A DNA stretch of 64,000 nucleotides from Acidobacteriota bacterium. GTDB lineage: Bacteria; Acidobacteriota; Terriglobia; Bryobacterales; Bryobacteraceae. The notes under the pieces are model-generated. The model was given only the letters and a program-made list of their open reading frames with translations, did no database searches and was not told where the DNA came from. The position numbers and the translations under genes were made by a program. The DNA lies in the NCBI GenBank assembly GCA_014584705.1, contig JACTMJ010000004.1:165859-229858 (forward strand), in the 5' to 3' direction. Of the stretch, positions 53,653-63,974 are shown piece by piece. The first letter of the stretch is position 1. Each line of letters begins with the position of its first letter.

Positions 53653-54660
53653 GTGACTATTTTTCGCCATTTATTTGTAGCCGCTTTGATGGTAAGTATT
53701 CTAACAACCCACTCCTCGTCTTCTGCAGTAGACGATAGGCTTCATCAGGTAACGACGTTGATAATAACTTCTACAAATAGTGGAATCAGTAGCGCATCAG
53801 GATTCTTTTTTCACTCATTGGGACCCAGAGATGTTAGCAAAAGCGGCCCGCAGTGGCAAATTGTCACAAATACGTGGCTTGTAACTAATCGACATGTAAT
53901 TTTGCCACGCTTACGAACTAGCTTTGATGGCCAAATTATTAGTCAGGAGATCTTGCCATCCAAGCTTACTTTTCACTTACGAAAACTTGAACAAGGACGA
54001 CTCAAATGGGTTCCAATTAACCTGTCTACCGAAGAGTTGCTGCATCGTACTAAGTGTCATTCCGATCCGGATGTCGATGTCTGTGTAATAGAAATTGGGG
54101 ATATCCTTACAGGATTGGTCCGCCACGCGAATAAAGATGGTATGGAATATATTCCATGGGGAGGTATAAGCACTAAAGATCTGCCTGGCGGAGAGAATAA
54201 AATCAATGTAGAATCTGCTGAAGACGTGATTATTATCGGCTACCCGAGACACTTCTACGACAACGTGAACCTCTTTCCAGTTATCAAGTCTGGCACAATT
54301 GCATCACGTTGGGGAGAGAGCTTTCGGGGGAAGCCATGTTTTCTAATAGATGGCCAGATGTTTCCAGGATCTTCGGGCAGCATCGTGGTAACTCGACCGA
54401 CTAATTGGACCATTATCGACGGACAGATTTTTACGAGCAAGGACAAGCAGTTTGCGTTCCTGGGAATTCTCTCAGGTGAGTGGTGGGATGAATCCGCAAA
54501 TCGTGACGTCGAAATTTCAACTGCGCTCGCGCTGAGGATTCGCGGCGCAGTGAACACTGGCATCGTCTGGTACGGCAATCTAGTAGATCAAATTATTGCG
54601 CGCGGAAGTGCCTTAGCGCCGCTCGGACCACAAAATCGAACGATTCAGCAATCACGCTGA
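53653..54660 (+). CDS. Secreted trypsin-like serine protease, AT-rich gene
   Basis: Exported protease of the S1/trypsin-like (chymotrypsin-fold) type, 335 residues. A signal peptide, HLFVAALMVSILTTHSSSSA, is followed by the catalytic residues in order: H81 in VTNRHVILPR, D142 in DPDVDVCVIEI, and S241 in FPGSSGSIVV. The translation starts at GTG 53653, with a good GGAGGT five to ten bases before it. The gene is strikingly AT-rich compared with the window (53761-53820 has 20 G+C out of 60, against 42 in 52081-52140), with unlike codon usage, and it lies 65 bases from tRNA-Lys. All of this is consistent with recent horizontal transfer. The substrate is unknown. Confidence 0.83.
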   Translation: MTIFRHLFVAALMVSILTTHSSSSAVDDRLHQVTTLIITSTNSGISSASGFFFHSLGPRDVSKSGPQWQIVTNTWLVTNRHVILPRLRTSFDGQIISQEILPSKLTFHLRKLEQGRLKWVPINLSTEELLHRTKCHSDPDVDVCVIEIGDILTGLVRHANKDGMEYIPWGGISTKDLPGGENKINVESAEDVIIIGYPRHFYDNVNLFPVIKSGTIASRWGESFRGKPCFLIDGQMFPGSSGSIVVTRPTNWTIIDGQIFTSKDKQFAFLGILSGEWWDESANRDVEISTALALRIRGAVNTGIVWYGNLVDQIIARGSALAPLGPQNRTIQQSR

Positions 54661-54725
54661 AATGTGACATGCTGTCTATGGATCTCCAAGAACCGAAGGC
54701 GATTGCCTTAAGTGACAGATAGGAG

Positions 54726-54801
<76 letters not shown>

Positions 54802-54889
54802 ACAACTTTTTCAGTTTAGCGCAGGTGGCGGGCTTTGCGCAGCACGGATGGGGAGAAAATCCGGGCGCGATGGCGTCTTCTTGGAGGCG

Positions 54890-55972
54890 TTACTCCGCTG
54901 GCGGCTGAAACCAGTTGAAGAGGGTGTGCATGGGGTCCGTGATCACGCGGTTCCCGCCCTCGTTCTTCGCTTCGCGCAGGTTGCGTTCCGCGCGGCCGAG
55001 CCAGGATTCGATCGTGTCGTTGGGAACCAGCAGCGAGGTTCCCACGGAGACGCCGACCTGTACGCAGTGCGCGCCCAGGTCCAGCGCCGAACCCGCCACC
55101 TGTGCGCGGCACTGGTTGGCAAGGGTAGCCAGGTGTTCCGCGTGCGTGTCGGCGAGGATCGCGTAGAACTGGTCGTCTCGCCAGCGCCCCAGAAAATCGT
55201 AGGGCCGCAGGCAGGAAATCAGCGTTCTGGTTACCGCCTTCAGCACCTGGTCTCCCACCGCGAGGCCGAAGCAGCGGTTGACGTGGGCCAGCCGGTCCAC
55301 ATTGATCATGGCGAGACCCGGCCTTCGCCCGTAGCGGATGAATGCCTCCATCGCCTGGTGCAGCGCTACTTCCGTGTACTTGCGGTTTCCCGCCTCCGTG
55401 AGCGGATCAAGGAAGGTGAAGCGCTCGTAGTCCTTGGCATGCTCGAGTGCAGCCAACCCGTGCGGACGCGCCGCGAAGATGTGGATAGTGCCGATGATGG
55501 TATCCGCATGCCCGCGTAGCGGAGCCACCCGCAGCGATATCGGGAGCCGGTACCCGTCCTTGTGGTGAAGGAAGAATTCGCCGTCCTGGCGTTCGCCGGT
55601 CGAGATTACACTCTTGTTCGGGCAACCATCGCCGCAGGACGCTCCGCCTTGCGGGTCAGAGTGCGAGAAAACACGGTCATGGCAGTTGCGGCCAACGACA
55701 TCCTCTTTCCGGTAGCCGGTAATGCGTTCCGCGCCGGAGTTCCAGAAACGGATGCGATCCTTCAAATCGAGGAGGCAGACCCCATCGTGCAATTGTTCCA
55801 GCACCTGCGGAAGCAGCGTTGCATCGGCCGCCGCGGCGCTCGGCCCGCCCGTGTTCACCGCACTGATCATCGGTGTTGGAACCGCGCCTGGGCGCAACTC
55901 ACGCGGAACCTCCACGCACGACGTTCGTTCGCCGAGCGGAATTACACGCGCGAGATTCGCCTGGTGGTTCAT
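54890..55972 (-). CDS. PAS and degenerate GGDEF domain protein
   Basis: Signalling protein of 360 residues. A PAS domain at about 50-165 (DGVCLLDLKDRIRFWNSGAE, ITGYRKEDVVGRNCHDRVFS) carries an unusual cysteine cluster (C97, C113, C117), perhaps binding metal. The C-terminal GGDEF domain (185-340) starts DPLTEAGNRK, but the signature is RWRDDQF (263-269) instead of R[YW]GGDEF, and the first metal-binding Asp is Asn (INVDRLAHVN). It probably cannot make c-di-GMP, but may bind it or GTP. The start at ATG 55972 is preferred over a TTG at 56062. A small lipoprotein-like gene lies upstream on the same strand. Confidence 0.8.
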   Translation of the reverse strand: MNHQANLARVIPLGERTSCVEVPRELRPGAVPTPMISAVNTGGPSAAAADATLLPQVLEQLHDGVCLLDLKDRIRFWNSGAERITGYRKEDVVGRNCHDRVFSHSDPQGGASCGDGCPNKSVISTGERQDGEFFLHHKDGYRLPISLRVAPLRGHADTIIGTIHIFAARPHGLAALEHAKDYERFTFLDPLTEAGNRKYTEVALHQAMEAFIRYGRRPGLAMINVDRLAHVNRCFGLAVGDQVLKAVTRTLISCLRPYDFLGRWRDDQFYAILADTHAEHLATLANQCRAQVAGSALDLGAHCVQVGVSVGTSLLVPNDTIESWLGRAERNLREAKNEGGNRVITDPMHTLFNWFQPPAE

Positions 55973-56131
55973 CGGGCGTTTTCCTATGCACCCTTGGGGC
56001 GTACTGCGGATGGAGTACTCCGCCTCCAGAATACGTGCCAGCGCCAATACGGCGTCAGGCAAAGAAAAGCCGTTTCGTACCGTGGTTGGTCCCAGAAGTA
56101 CTACTTCAAATCCAGGGGTGGGATTTTATCA

Positions 56132-56728
56132 CTACGGCTTTCGGGATCGCGCTTCCGTGAGGGAGGCTTCGAGTTCGCGGGCGTGCATGCGGACGGTTTG
56201 CTCTTCGATCCCCAGCAGCGCGGCCGGTTTGCCCGCGACGCTCCGTTCTCCGGAGAGCAACCCGCCCGCATCGGTGAAATAGAGATGCAGTTCGCTCTGT
56301 TCCGTGGTTACGTTCTTCGAAGCAACGCCGCTGCGGGACTCCTTCTTTTCCTCATAGGCGAACAGCTTGCCCTCGGGCGTGAAAAAATAGCGGCTGCTGG
56401 CGCTGCCATGCTCTCCCATATTCATCTGTTCGTCGATCATCCGAAGGTGCTCGCCGTCGTAGTATCCGGTGACCGAGCTTACCGTCTCTCCGAAGTTCCA
56501 CTCCGTGCTGACGGGCGTGAGGGAGGCCTGCTGCGCGCGAAGTTGCTCTGCATCCTTGTGAAGCGCTTCGATCTGTTTGGCAGCTCCGGCGGTGCCGGAT
56601 CCCTCTGGCTTTGTCTCGTTTCGATTGCACGTGCCCAGCAGAAGCGCAAACAGGAAGAGCAGCCCCAGAAACGGGAAAATCGGAGAACTCGGCCCCTTTC
56701 GTTTCGAATTCGAACTGCAACAGGGCAT
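56132..56728 (-). CDS. Small membrane-anchored or lipoprotein-like protein of unknown function
   Basis: Protein of 198 residues with a hydrophobic N terminus (FPFLGLLFLFALLLGTC), in which LLGTC is a poor lipobox because threonine precedes the cysteine. Residues about 50-70 form a short coiled coil (AKQIEALHKDAEQLRAQQAS), and the rest is hydrophilic beta-rich sequence with GGLLSGERSVAGKPAALLG. No family recognised. It is on the same strand as the GGDEF gene downstream, about 160 bases before it. A diverging Oar-like receptor lies on its other side. Confidence 0.5.
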   Translation of the reverse strand: MPCCSSNSKRKGPSSPIFPFLGLLFLFALLLGTCNRNETKPEGSGTAGAAKQIEALHKDAEQLRAQQASLTPVSTEWNFGETVSSVTGYYDGEHLRMIDEQMNMGEHGSASSRYFFTPEGKLFAYEEKKESRSGVASKNVTTEQSELHLYFTDAGGLLSGERSVAGKPAALLGIEEQTVRMHARELEASLTEARSRKP

Positions 56729-56823
56729 CTCTCGTGATTGTAGGCCATCTCAGGAGAGTGTTCACAGTCTGAACCCACAATCCGTACTATTGGAAACGGG
56801 AATAGGCGGCAAAATTTTCGGTC

Positions 56824-56852
56824 TTGTTTAGAGGAATTGGCAGTTCTATAAT
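56824..56852 (+). promoter_or_regulatory. Sigma-70-type promoter of the Oar-like receptor gene
   Basis: TTGTTT (56824-56829) and TATAAT (56847-56852) are exactly 17 bases apart. A strong ribosome-binding site AGGAGGT (56867-56873) lies six bases before the ATG at 56880. This is the best-looking promoter in the window. Confidence 0.6.
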
Positions 56853-56879
56853 CGCTTCATTACTTCAGGAGGTCCGAGC

Positions 56880-59800
56880 ATGTTTCCTCGATTGGCGGCA
56901 TTACTCTTTCTTTGTGCCATCACGGCGCTGGCGCAGAACGCCAGCCTGCAGGGTGTGGTGAGCGATTCATCGAAGGCCACCATTCCGGGCGCTACGGTGA
57001 CCGTCACGAACATCGAAACCGGGATCGCCTCCGTCAGTACGACGGGGCAGGAAGGCCGGTATTTCTTCGCCAGCCTGAATCCAGGGCTGTACCGTATCGA
57101 GTGCGCGGCGGCGGGATTCTCGAACCAGCAGGTGACTTCGGTACGCTTCGAAGTGAACCAGGCCGCGCGTCTTGATTTCGAGTTGCGGCCGGGCGCGGTG
57201 AGCGAATCCATCGAAGTATCCGCATCGGCGGTATTGCTGAATTCCGAGAGCACCGAAGTCGGGCAGGTGATCGACTCCAAGCGCATTTTGGAAATGCCGC
57301 TGAATGGGCGGAACTATTTGCAACTCGCTCAGTTCACAGCGGGCGCGTTGCCCGGGGGCGGCGAGGGGACCGGCGCGCGCGGACGGGAAGAAGGCCAGTT
57401 CGCCGCCGTAGGCATGCAGATGGCGCAGAACAATGTGCTGCTCGATGGGAACGACAATTCGTCCCGAACGTCGGGAGGGCCGCTGGGTTTTCAGGCGCAG
57501 CAGGTGAAGCCGCCGGTGGACGCGGTGGCGGAATTCAAAGTGGTCACCAATAATATGAGCGCCGAGTATGGTTATCGCGCCGGCGCGAAGGTGATCGTGA
57601 CTTCGAAATCGGGTACGAATCAACTGCATGGGTCCGCCTACGAATTCCTGCGCAACGAAAAGCTGGATGGAACGAACTTTTTCGCCAACCGGGCGGGGAA
57701 CAAGAAGCCCACCTACCGGCAGAATCAGTTCGGCGGGTCCCTGGGCGGCCCGGTCTTCATTCCGAAGTTTTACGACGGGAAGAACGGTACCGTCGCGCGC
57801 GATTATCGAAAGGCTCGATTTCAACGCACAGCCATCCGTGCGCAATAAGATTTACGACCCGCTCACGACCACCGGTTCGGGAGCAGCCGCAAAGCGGACG
57901 CAGTTCGCGAACAACATCCTCCCCGTGAACCGGGTAGATCCCATCGCGATGGCGGTGGCGAAGCTGTATCCCGCGTCCAACATCCAGGGCAAGGACGACC
58001 AGCCCAACAACTATTTCTATTCCCCGAACGACGCCGACGACGCGGACCAGTACGATTTCCGGGGAGACCACAACGTGAATGATAACCATCGTTTCTTCGT
58101 CCGCTACTCGCTGCGCGACCAGTTTGTGAACGAACCCGGAACGCTTCCCTTCCCGGCACTGGGCGGACAGGGCCAGACCACTACTCTCAAGGGGCACAAT
58201 ATCGCCGCGGCATTCACCAGTTCTTTGACGCCATCGATCCTGAATGAACTCCGCTTTGGATGGTCAAAGTTCGACACGGCCTTCGATATTCATGAAAAGG
58301 AGGATCGGAATGCGCAATTGGGCATCAAGAACGCCCCGATCGACACGTACGACCCGAAAGGGATGCGTGGGATGACCCGGTTCAGCCCCGCCGGTTTCGC
58401 CGAGGTGGGCACGCGCAGTTTCTGGCCAAACGTGAACAATCTGAACAATCTGCTGTTCAGCGATTCAGCAACCGTGCTGAAGGGCCGGCACACCATGAAA
58501 TTCGGCGCGGAGCACCGCGCGCAGCAAGTGTATCGGGACTCCACCCGGTTCGGCCGCGGCCAGTTCAGTTTCGACACGCGCTTTACCGCGCAGAACCCGA
58601 ACAATGGCACCTCTCGTGGCAACACGGGCAACGGCATGGCAACGATGCTGCTCGGCTGGGTGAGCGGCGGAACCTACGGCAACAATCAGGGTGAGGAGGT
58701 GGACGTTCCCTACTGGGGATTCTTCGCTCAGGACGATATTAAGCTCAGCAACCGCCTGACATTGAACCTGGGCTTGCGCTATGAACTCTTCTCGCTGGCC
58801 AGGTTTCCGGACGCGAAGAACCAGCAGATTGCCCGCTACTTGGCCGCGCCGTTCAACGTGCCGACGCTGGCCGATGAAAAGCTGGTCTATCCCGAATCGT
58901 CATCCGATATCGGCGGGCAGAACGACCGGAACAACTTCGCGCCGCGCATCGGCCTGGCGTGGAGCGTCAACGATAAGACGGTGATCCGCGCGGGCGCGGG
59001 CATCTTCTACGGGGAGCCGAATTCCCTCTCAACCGAAGACGCAAACTTCCGTTCAAGCGCTCCGAAACACACGGAGATTACGATTCAGACCAACAACGTC
59101 GCAACAAGTTACTTCGTGAACCAGGGTTTTCCGGCATTCGACAACAGCGTGATACGCCGCGGCGTGGCCATGTATTCGTTCCCGGAACGACGCCGGAACC
59201 TGCAGGCACACCAGTGGTTCTTCGATCTGCAGCGAACGCTGCCGGGGGACACACTGCTAACGGTGGGCTATGCGGGCACTTCGGCGCAGAACCTGTTCGG
59301 ATCCATCAACATTAACCAGCCCTTCACTCCCAGCGCCACGGTGAACGCGAACCAACGTCTGATCCGGCCGCAGTTCAGCAGCATCACCTATCACGACACG
59401 ATGCTGCGCTCCAGCTACAACGCACTCACAGCGAAGGTGGAGAAACGGTTCTCGAAGGGCCTGACATATCTGGGGTCGTTCACCTATTCGAAGAATATCG
59501 ATCAGGGCAACGAAGATCTCTTCGCCGGCGGCCAAGGCGCCGTGAACCCGTATAATCTGGCTCCGGAGCGAGCGCGTTCGAATATGGACCGCACGTTCGG
59601 ATTCATCGGATCGGTTGTTTATGAACTTCCATTCGGAAAGGGGCGCAGCTATCTGCAATCCGGCCCCGCGGCGTGGATTCTGGGGGGCTGGCAGTTGGGC
59701 GGGATTGTGAGCGCGTATTCGGGCTTCCCGATTCCGCACACGATCAACGTGAACAACCAGAACCTGGGTGTGGTTCGCGGGGACTACGTGCGCAGCCCGA

Positions 59801-60120
59801 ACCTCCCCTCAAGCGAGAGGACGATCGACCGCTGGTTCGACACGGGATTCGTTGTGCCGTCACAACCGGGCGTGTTCTCAAACGCCGGCCGCAATCTGAT
59901 CATTAGTCCCGGATCAAAGAACCTGGACGTGATGGTGGCACGCGACTTCCCAATGCCATGGGAAGGACATCAGGTGCAGTTCCGCTTTGAGAGCTTCAAC
60001 TTCACGAATACGGCGAATTTCGGCCGGCCTGCTACCGGCGTAGGCACTCCGGCGGCAGGGGAGATTACGACGGCGGCGGATCCGCGCCGCATCCAGTTCG
60101 GGTTGAAGTACGTGTTTTAG
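56880..60120 (+). pseudogene. Oar-like TonB-dependent receptor, frameshifted
   Basis: A large outer-membrane receptor of the Oar/carboxypeptidase-regulatory type, broken into two frames. The first (56880-57848, 322 residues) has a signal peptide (LAALLFLCAITALAQ), a CarboxypepD_reg-like domain (SLQGVVSDSSKATIPGATVT), the plug start (LLNSESTEVGQVIDSKRILE, LPLNGRNYLQLAQFTAG as MPLNGRNYLQ) and FGGSLGGPVFIPKFYDGKNG. It then goes out of frame and ends. The second frame, shifted by one base, is continuous from about 57790 to 60120 and holds the barrel, from VRNKIYDPLTTTGSG to RRIQFGLKYVF. The usual stretch between KLYDGRNRTFFF and the IYDPLTT segment is missing, so a deletion of some dozens of codons plus a frameshift is likely. 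Sequencing error cannot be excluded. Promoter and RBS are intact. Confidence 0.8.
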
Positions 60121-60256
60121 GGTCCACAGGCGTGGGGGGGCGACGCGCGAAGGCGGAAGCCGCCCTTCCCTGCCGCGCCACTCTGAGTGCGGTGCCACGG
60201 AAGGCCGATATCCCTGAATCCCGATGTCCCGGTGCGGCCGGCCTCTTCGTGAAAGA

Positions 60257-60763
60257 ATGAAGGCAGCATTCGCGGACATCATGTATTCTTCACTCACTCA
60301 GGTTATTGCGGAAAAGCGGCGGGAGTTGCCCACGCGGCGGCTGGCGTTACTCGCAACGGCGATCATCCTCTGTGTCGCGTTGATTCTGAATTGCACGCCT
60401 CCCAAAGAGAACCTATCCCTTCCGGCGGAGATCGGTGTCTGGAAGCGTTCCGAGGAGACTCCCGTGGACCCGGCGACCTTCCCCGACGCGCTTCGCAGGC
60501 TGAATGCCATCCAGGCGGTTCGCGCAACCTATCGCGGTACCGATTCCAGCGTGCAGGCAACCGTATATAAGATGCCGTCGCCGACGTCGGCGTTCGAGGC
60601 GGTACAGACGTATCCGCGCCATGCCGGGGAGTTTTACTTCCAGAAGGGGTCCAGTTTTGTCGTGCTGGGCCTGGCGGAGCTCGCGATGGAAGCGCGGCGT
60701 CCATTTCTGTTGGAGTTCCAAAAGGCCACCCACCCCGACGGGCCGGAACCCAGGAAGGATTAG
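60257..60763 (+). CDS. Membrane-anchored protein of unknown function upstream of TgpA-like gene
   Basis: Protein of 168 residues from ATG 60257 (an ATG at 60281 and an earlier start are possible). One membrane segment, LALLATAIILCVALILN, anchors a periplasmic domain of about 120 residues with FPDALRRLNAIQAVRATYRG and a C-terminal GSSFVVLGLAELAMEARRPF. It vaguely resembles DUF6599 proteins, but I would not assign it. It ends 15 bases before the transglutaminase-type gene, so the two are likely co-transcribed and possibly act together at the envelope. Confidence 0.55.
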   Translation: MKAAFADIMYSSLTQVIAEKRRELPTRRLALLATAIILCVALILNCTPPKENLSLPAEIGVWKRSEETPVDPATFPDALRRLNAIQAVRATYRGTDSSVQATVYKMPSPTSAFEAVQTYPRHAGEFYFQKGSSFVVLGLAELAMEARRPFLLEFQKATHPDGPEPRKD

Positions 60764-60778
60764 GCGAGAGCGAAGGCG

Positions 60779-62950
60779 ATGTCGTCCCAGACCGTCCATC
60801 CCGGAGTTCAACCGCGGCGGAGCTATCGGCCTCGGATTGCGGGGGGCACACGGTCCGTTGACCTGTTCTTCGAATTCTCTACACTCGGGCTGGTGCTTTG
60901 CGGCTATCTGGCGATGCTGAGCACGGGTACGCTCGACGCACCCACGTCCGCCGTGGTCTGCTCCGCGCTGTTCTACCGGGCCGTTTCGCTCTTCGGGCTC
61001 GCACCACAGCGTCTTCCAGGATGGCTGATTGGCGCACTGACGGCGGTTTCCGTCGCGCTCTATCCCGCCGACATCTTCTGGTGGTCCGGCGATTTCATTC
61101 AAGCAACCGTACACCTGATTTTCTTTCTCGCTCTGGTGAAGCTGCTTTCCGCTCAAGGAAACCGGGACCATCTGGCTCTGCTGGTGCTCTCTTTCCTGCT
61201 GCTGGTGGTGGCGGCAATTCTCAGTTCGGACTTTCTCTATTTCGTTTTTCTGCTGGGATTTCTGACTTTCAGCGTGATGTCGTTCACCAGCCTGGAGCTT
61301 AGGCGCTCGCTCGCGGTCCACAGGGTGGTGGCGGCCGGAACGCAGCGTCTGCCCCTGCGCCTGACCATGGCGAGTCTGCTCATCTCGGGCGGAATCCTGG
61401 TGATGTCCCTGGGCCTGTTCTACGCCCTGCCCCGCTCGGCGAAGGCAATCCTGAACCAGTTCCAATTGCAGCGTCCGCTCAGTTCCGGCTTTGCGCGGGA
61501 GATGGTGCTGGGCAGGTATGGCGAACTGACGCAGAATCCGGCGGTGGTGATGCGCATCCGCGAAATTGCTCTCGACGGCTCGACGGCCGCCGTGCCGTTT
61601 CCCACGCACTGGCGGGGCGCCACGCTGAGCCACTTCGACGGCAGACGATGGAGCAATCCGAACCAGCGGGGAGAGCTTGTCCGCATCAACGCCAATGAGA
61701 TCTTTCTGGCATCTCCCGCGCAGCGCCGCCGGGCAGGGGTGCGCGGCGGATATGAAGTGCATCTCTCGTCGCAGTTAGGCGAATTTCTGTTTCTGCCCGG
61801 TCTCCCGGAGTTTTTGCGGATCGAGCAAGGCTACCTCTTCCGCTATCCGGACCGCACGGTGCGTCTGCCGCTGGCCCCAAAGGAAGATGTCCAATACGCT
61901 GCCTTCAGTTTCTTCGACGGAGAGCAGGAACTCGCTGAAGGACGAATGGCATCCTTGAGCGCCACCGAGTTGGGCGCGGTTCGCGGAGAGGATCTGCTTC
62001 ACCTGCCGCCCTTGGATCCGCGCATCGAAGAACTCGCGCGCAGCGTTACCGAAGGCTACCGCAATCCGCTTGACAAGGCGCGCATCCTCGCCTCCTACCT
62101 GCGAGGGAACTATCACTATAGCCTGGGTAAGGCGCGCGCGGGGGGCAAAGATCCGCTCGCGCAATTTCTGTTTGAGACCCGCGAAGGGCACTGCGAGTAT
62201 TTTGCATCCGCTCTGGCTGTGATGCTGCGCACTCTGGGAATTCCATCCCGGGTAGTGACGGGATTTCTGGTGACGGAATACAACCCGTTGACCGGCTGGC
62301 ATGTGGTGCGGATGTCCGACGCGCATTCATGGGTGGAAGTCTGGCTGCCGGAGAGAGGCTGGTACGGCTTTGACCCAACACCCTCCAGCCGGCAACTCCC
62401 GATGTCGCTGCTAGTGTCTCGCCTCCGTTTGTGGCGGGACGCCGTGGACACGTTCTGGCAGGATTGGGTGCTCGCCTATGATCTGGGCCGTCAATTGACC
62501 CTCGCCGGGAGCGCCGAATCGACGAGCCGGGGGGCGCGTGAGTATACGCTGCATGCGCTCGAAGCGCTGAGCGGAGCCGATGCCCGGAGGCTGGCTGGCT
62601 GGGCATCGATATTCGGTGCAGTCGCGATGGCGATGGCACTGCTTTGGCGCGTCTGGCTGAAGCGCGTTTGGATGAACCGGCGGCGGACGCTCCGGACGCG
62701 TGCCACCTCCGACGATGAAGCGTCTCGCATCTACGCCAAGGCGCTACGATCTCTGGCAAGCCGCGGCTATGTCAAACCCGCCTGGCAGACGAGCACGGAG
62801 TTTGCGGATGCGGTAGCCGCGTTTCCAGGGATGGGGTGGCTGCGAGACTTCACCGCGGCCTATCTGAGCGCCCGTTATGGCGGGGGTGAAGAAGCGCTCG
62901 ACCGGCTCCGGCGTTTGGCTCCGCAAAGGGCGAGCGTACCCAGGCGATAG
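60779..62950 (+). CDS. TgpA-like transglutaminase membrane protein (DUF3488/transglutaminase)
   Basis: Protein of 723 residues with an N-terminal block of six or seven membrane helices (about residues 30-230), a periplasmic transglutaminase-like domain (about 390-560) and one more helix near residue 620, then a cytoplasmic tail. The catalytic triad is visible: C472 in REGHCEYFASALAVML, H516 in SDAHSWVEVW and D532 in GFDPTPSS. This matches TgpA of Pseudomonas and relatives, which are often found with MoxR ATPase and DUF58 genes; those are not adjacent here. The C-terminal DUF4129-like part contains SRIYAKALRSLASRGYVKPA. The role is unknown. Confidence 0.92.
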   Translation: MSSQTVHPGVQPRRSYRPRIAGGTRSVDLFFEFSTLGLVLCGYLAMLSTGTLDAPTSAVVCSALFYRAVSLFGLAPQRLPGWLIGALTAVSVALYPADIFWWSGDFIQATVHLIFFLALVKLLSAQGNRDHLALLVLSFLLLVVAAILSSDFLYFVFLLGFLTFSVMSFTSLELRRSLAVHRVVAAGTQRLPLRLTMASLLISGGILVMSLGLFYALPRSAKAILNQFQLQRPLSSGFAREMVLGRYGELTQNPAVVMRIREIALDGSTAAVPFPTHWRGATLSHFDGRRWSNPNQRGELVRINANEIFLASPAQRRRAGVRGGYEVHLSSQLGEFLFLPGLPEFLRIEQGYLFRYPDRTVRLPLAPKEDVQYAAFSFFDGEQELAEGRMASLSATELGAVRGEDLLHLPPLDPRIEELARSVTEGYRNPLDKARILASYLRGNYHYSLGKARAGGKDPLAQFLFETREGHCEYFASALAVMLRTLGIPSRVVTGFLVTEYNPLTGWHVVRMSDAHSWVEVWLPERGWYGFDPTPSSRQLPMSLLVSRLRLWRDAVDTFWQDWVLAYDLGRQLTLAGSAESTSRGAREYTLHALEALSGADARRLAGWASIFGAVAMAMALLWRVWLKRVWMNRRRTLRTRATSDDEASRIYAKALRSLASRGYVKPAWQTSTEFADAVAAFPGMGWLRDFTAAYLSARYGGGEEALDRLRRLAPQRASVPRR

Positions 62951-63027
62951 CCCCCTTGACGCGCGCAACCGTTTCGGTACACTGAGATCCCGGCGATAAT
63001 TTCGCCCGGCGAAGGGAGGACCGCGGC

Positions 63028-63903
63028 ATGCTGAATCGACGACGTTTTCTCGGGAGAGCGGGGAGTTGCGCCGCGGTTGCAAGCGCATTCCGGGACTTCC
63101 CCTACGCGGCTTATGGCGCGCCCCGCGCGAAGTACGCATCCGATATCGTCACGCTAGGCCCTCGCAAACTGAAACTCAGCAGGCTGGCCATGGGCACCGG
63201 CACGAACGGTTCCGGGGGGAGTTCGCAACAAACGCGCACACTCGGCGTTCGCGGCCTGGCCGATCTGCTGCGCGCCGGAGCCGACAACGGCGTTACTTTC
63301 TGGGACACCGCGGACCAATACGGCAGCCATCCGCACGTGCGGGAGGCCCTCAAGACGGTGAAGCGCGAGAAGGTAACCCTGCTCACGAAGACCCACGCCC
63401 ACACGCACGCCGAGATGCAGGCGGATTTTGACCGGTTTCGCCGTGAACTCAACACGGATTACATCGATGTCATGCTGCTCCACTACATGCATAGCGACAC
63501 GTGGCCGGAAGAGCGCAGGGGGGCGATGGATTTTATCTCCGAAGCGCAGGAAAAGGGTCTTATCCGCACGAAGGGTGTAAGCTGCCATACGCTGGGCGCG
63601 CTCAAAGCGGCAGCGGCGAGCGATTGGGTGGAAGTGGATCTGGCGCGCATCAATCCGGCGGGCGTGGCGATGGATGCGGACCCGCAGACGGTGGTCCCCG
63701 TCCTCAAGGAGATGAAGGCCAAGGGCAAGGGAATCATTGGCATGAAGATTCTCGGAGCGGGCCAGCTCGTCGGCAAGGCAGAGGAGTGTCTGCAATACGC
63801 TCTGGCGAGCGACGTGGTGGATTGTTTCACGATCGGCACGAAGAGCCTGGACGAACTCAACACGCTCCTCCGGCGGATTCCGGCCGCAAGCACACGGGGA
63901 TAG
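63028..63903 (+). CDS. Exported aldo/keto reductase
   Basis: Aldo/keto reductase family TIM barrel, 291 residues, with a twin-arginine-like signal, NRRRFLGRAGSCAAVASAF, so probably periplasmic after export with NAD(P)H cofactor. The catalytic tetrad is visible: D93 in FWDTADQYG, Y98, K121 in LLTKTHAH and H152 in MLLHYMHSD. A GGGAGG ribosome-binding site precedes the ATG. Export of a cofactor-dependent reductase is typical of acidobacterial and planctomycete oxidoreductases. The substrate is not known. The next gene starts at the window edge. Confidence 0.88.
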   Translation: MLNRRRFLGRAGSCAAVASAFRDFPYAAYGAPRAKYASDIVTLGPRKLKLSRLAMGTGTNGSGGSSQQTRTLGVRGLADLLRAGADNGVTFWDTADQYGSHPHVREALKTVKREKVTLLTKTHAHTHAEMQADFDRFRRELNTDYIDVMLLHYMHSDTWPEERRGAMDFISEAQEKGLIRTKGVSCHTLGALKAAAASDWVEVDLARINPAGVAMDADPQTVVPVLKEMKAKGKGIIGMKILGAGQLVGKAEECLQYALASDVVDCFTIGTKSLDELNTLLRRIPAASTRG

Positions 63904-63915
63904 ATGAGATGAGAC

Positions 63916-63974
63916 GGCTGGTTCTGCGATAGCGTAGATCACGTCAAAAAAACCTTCACTAAGGAGAACCAGCC
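63916..63974. repeat. Perfect 10-bp inverted repeat upstream of the last gene
   Basis: GGCTGGTTCT (63916-63925) and AGAACCAGCC (63965-63974) are exact complements, 39 bases apart. The right arm abuts the ATG at 63975 and covers part of the AAGGAGA ribosome-binding site. It could form a leader hairpin or bind a regulator. Confidence 0.55.
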
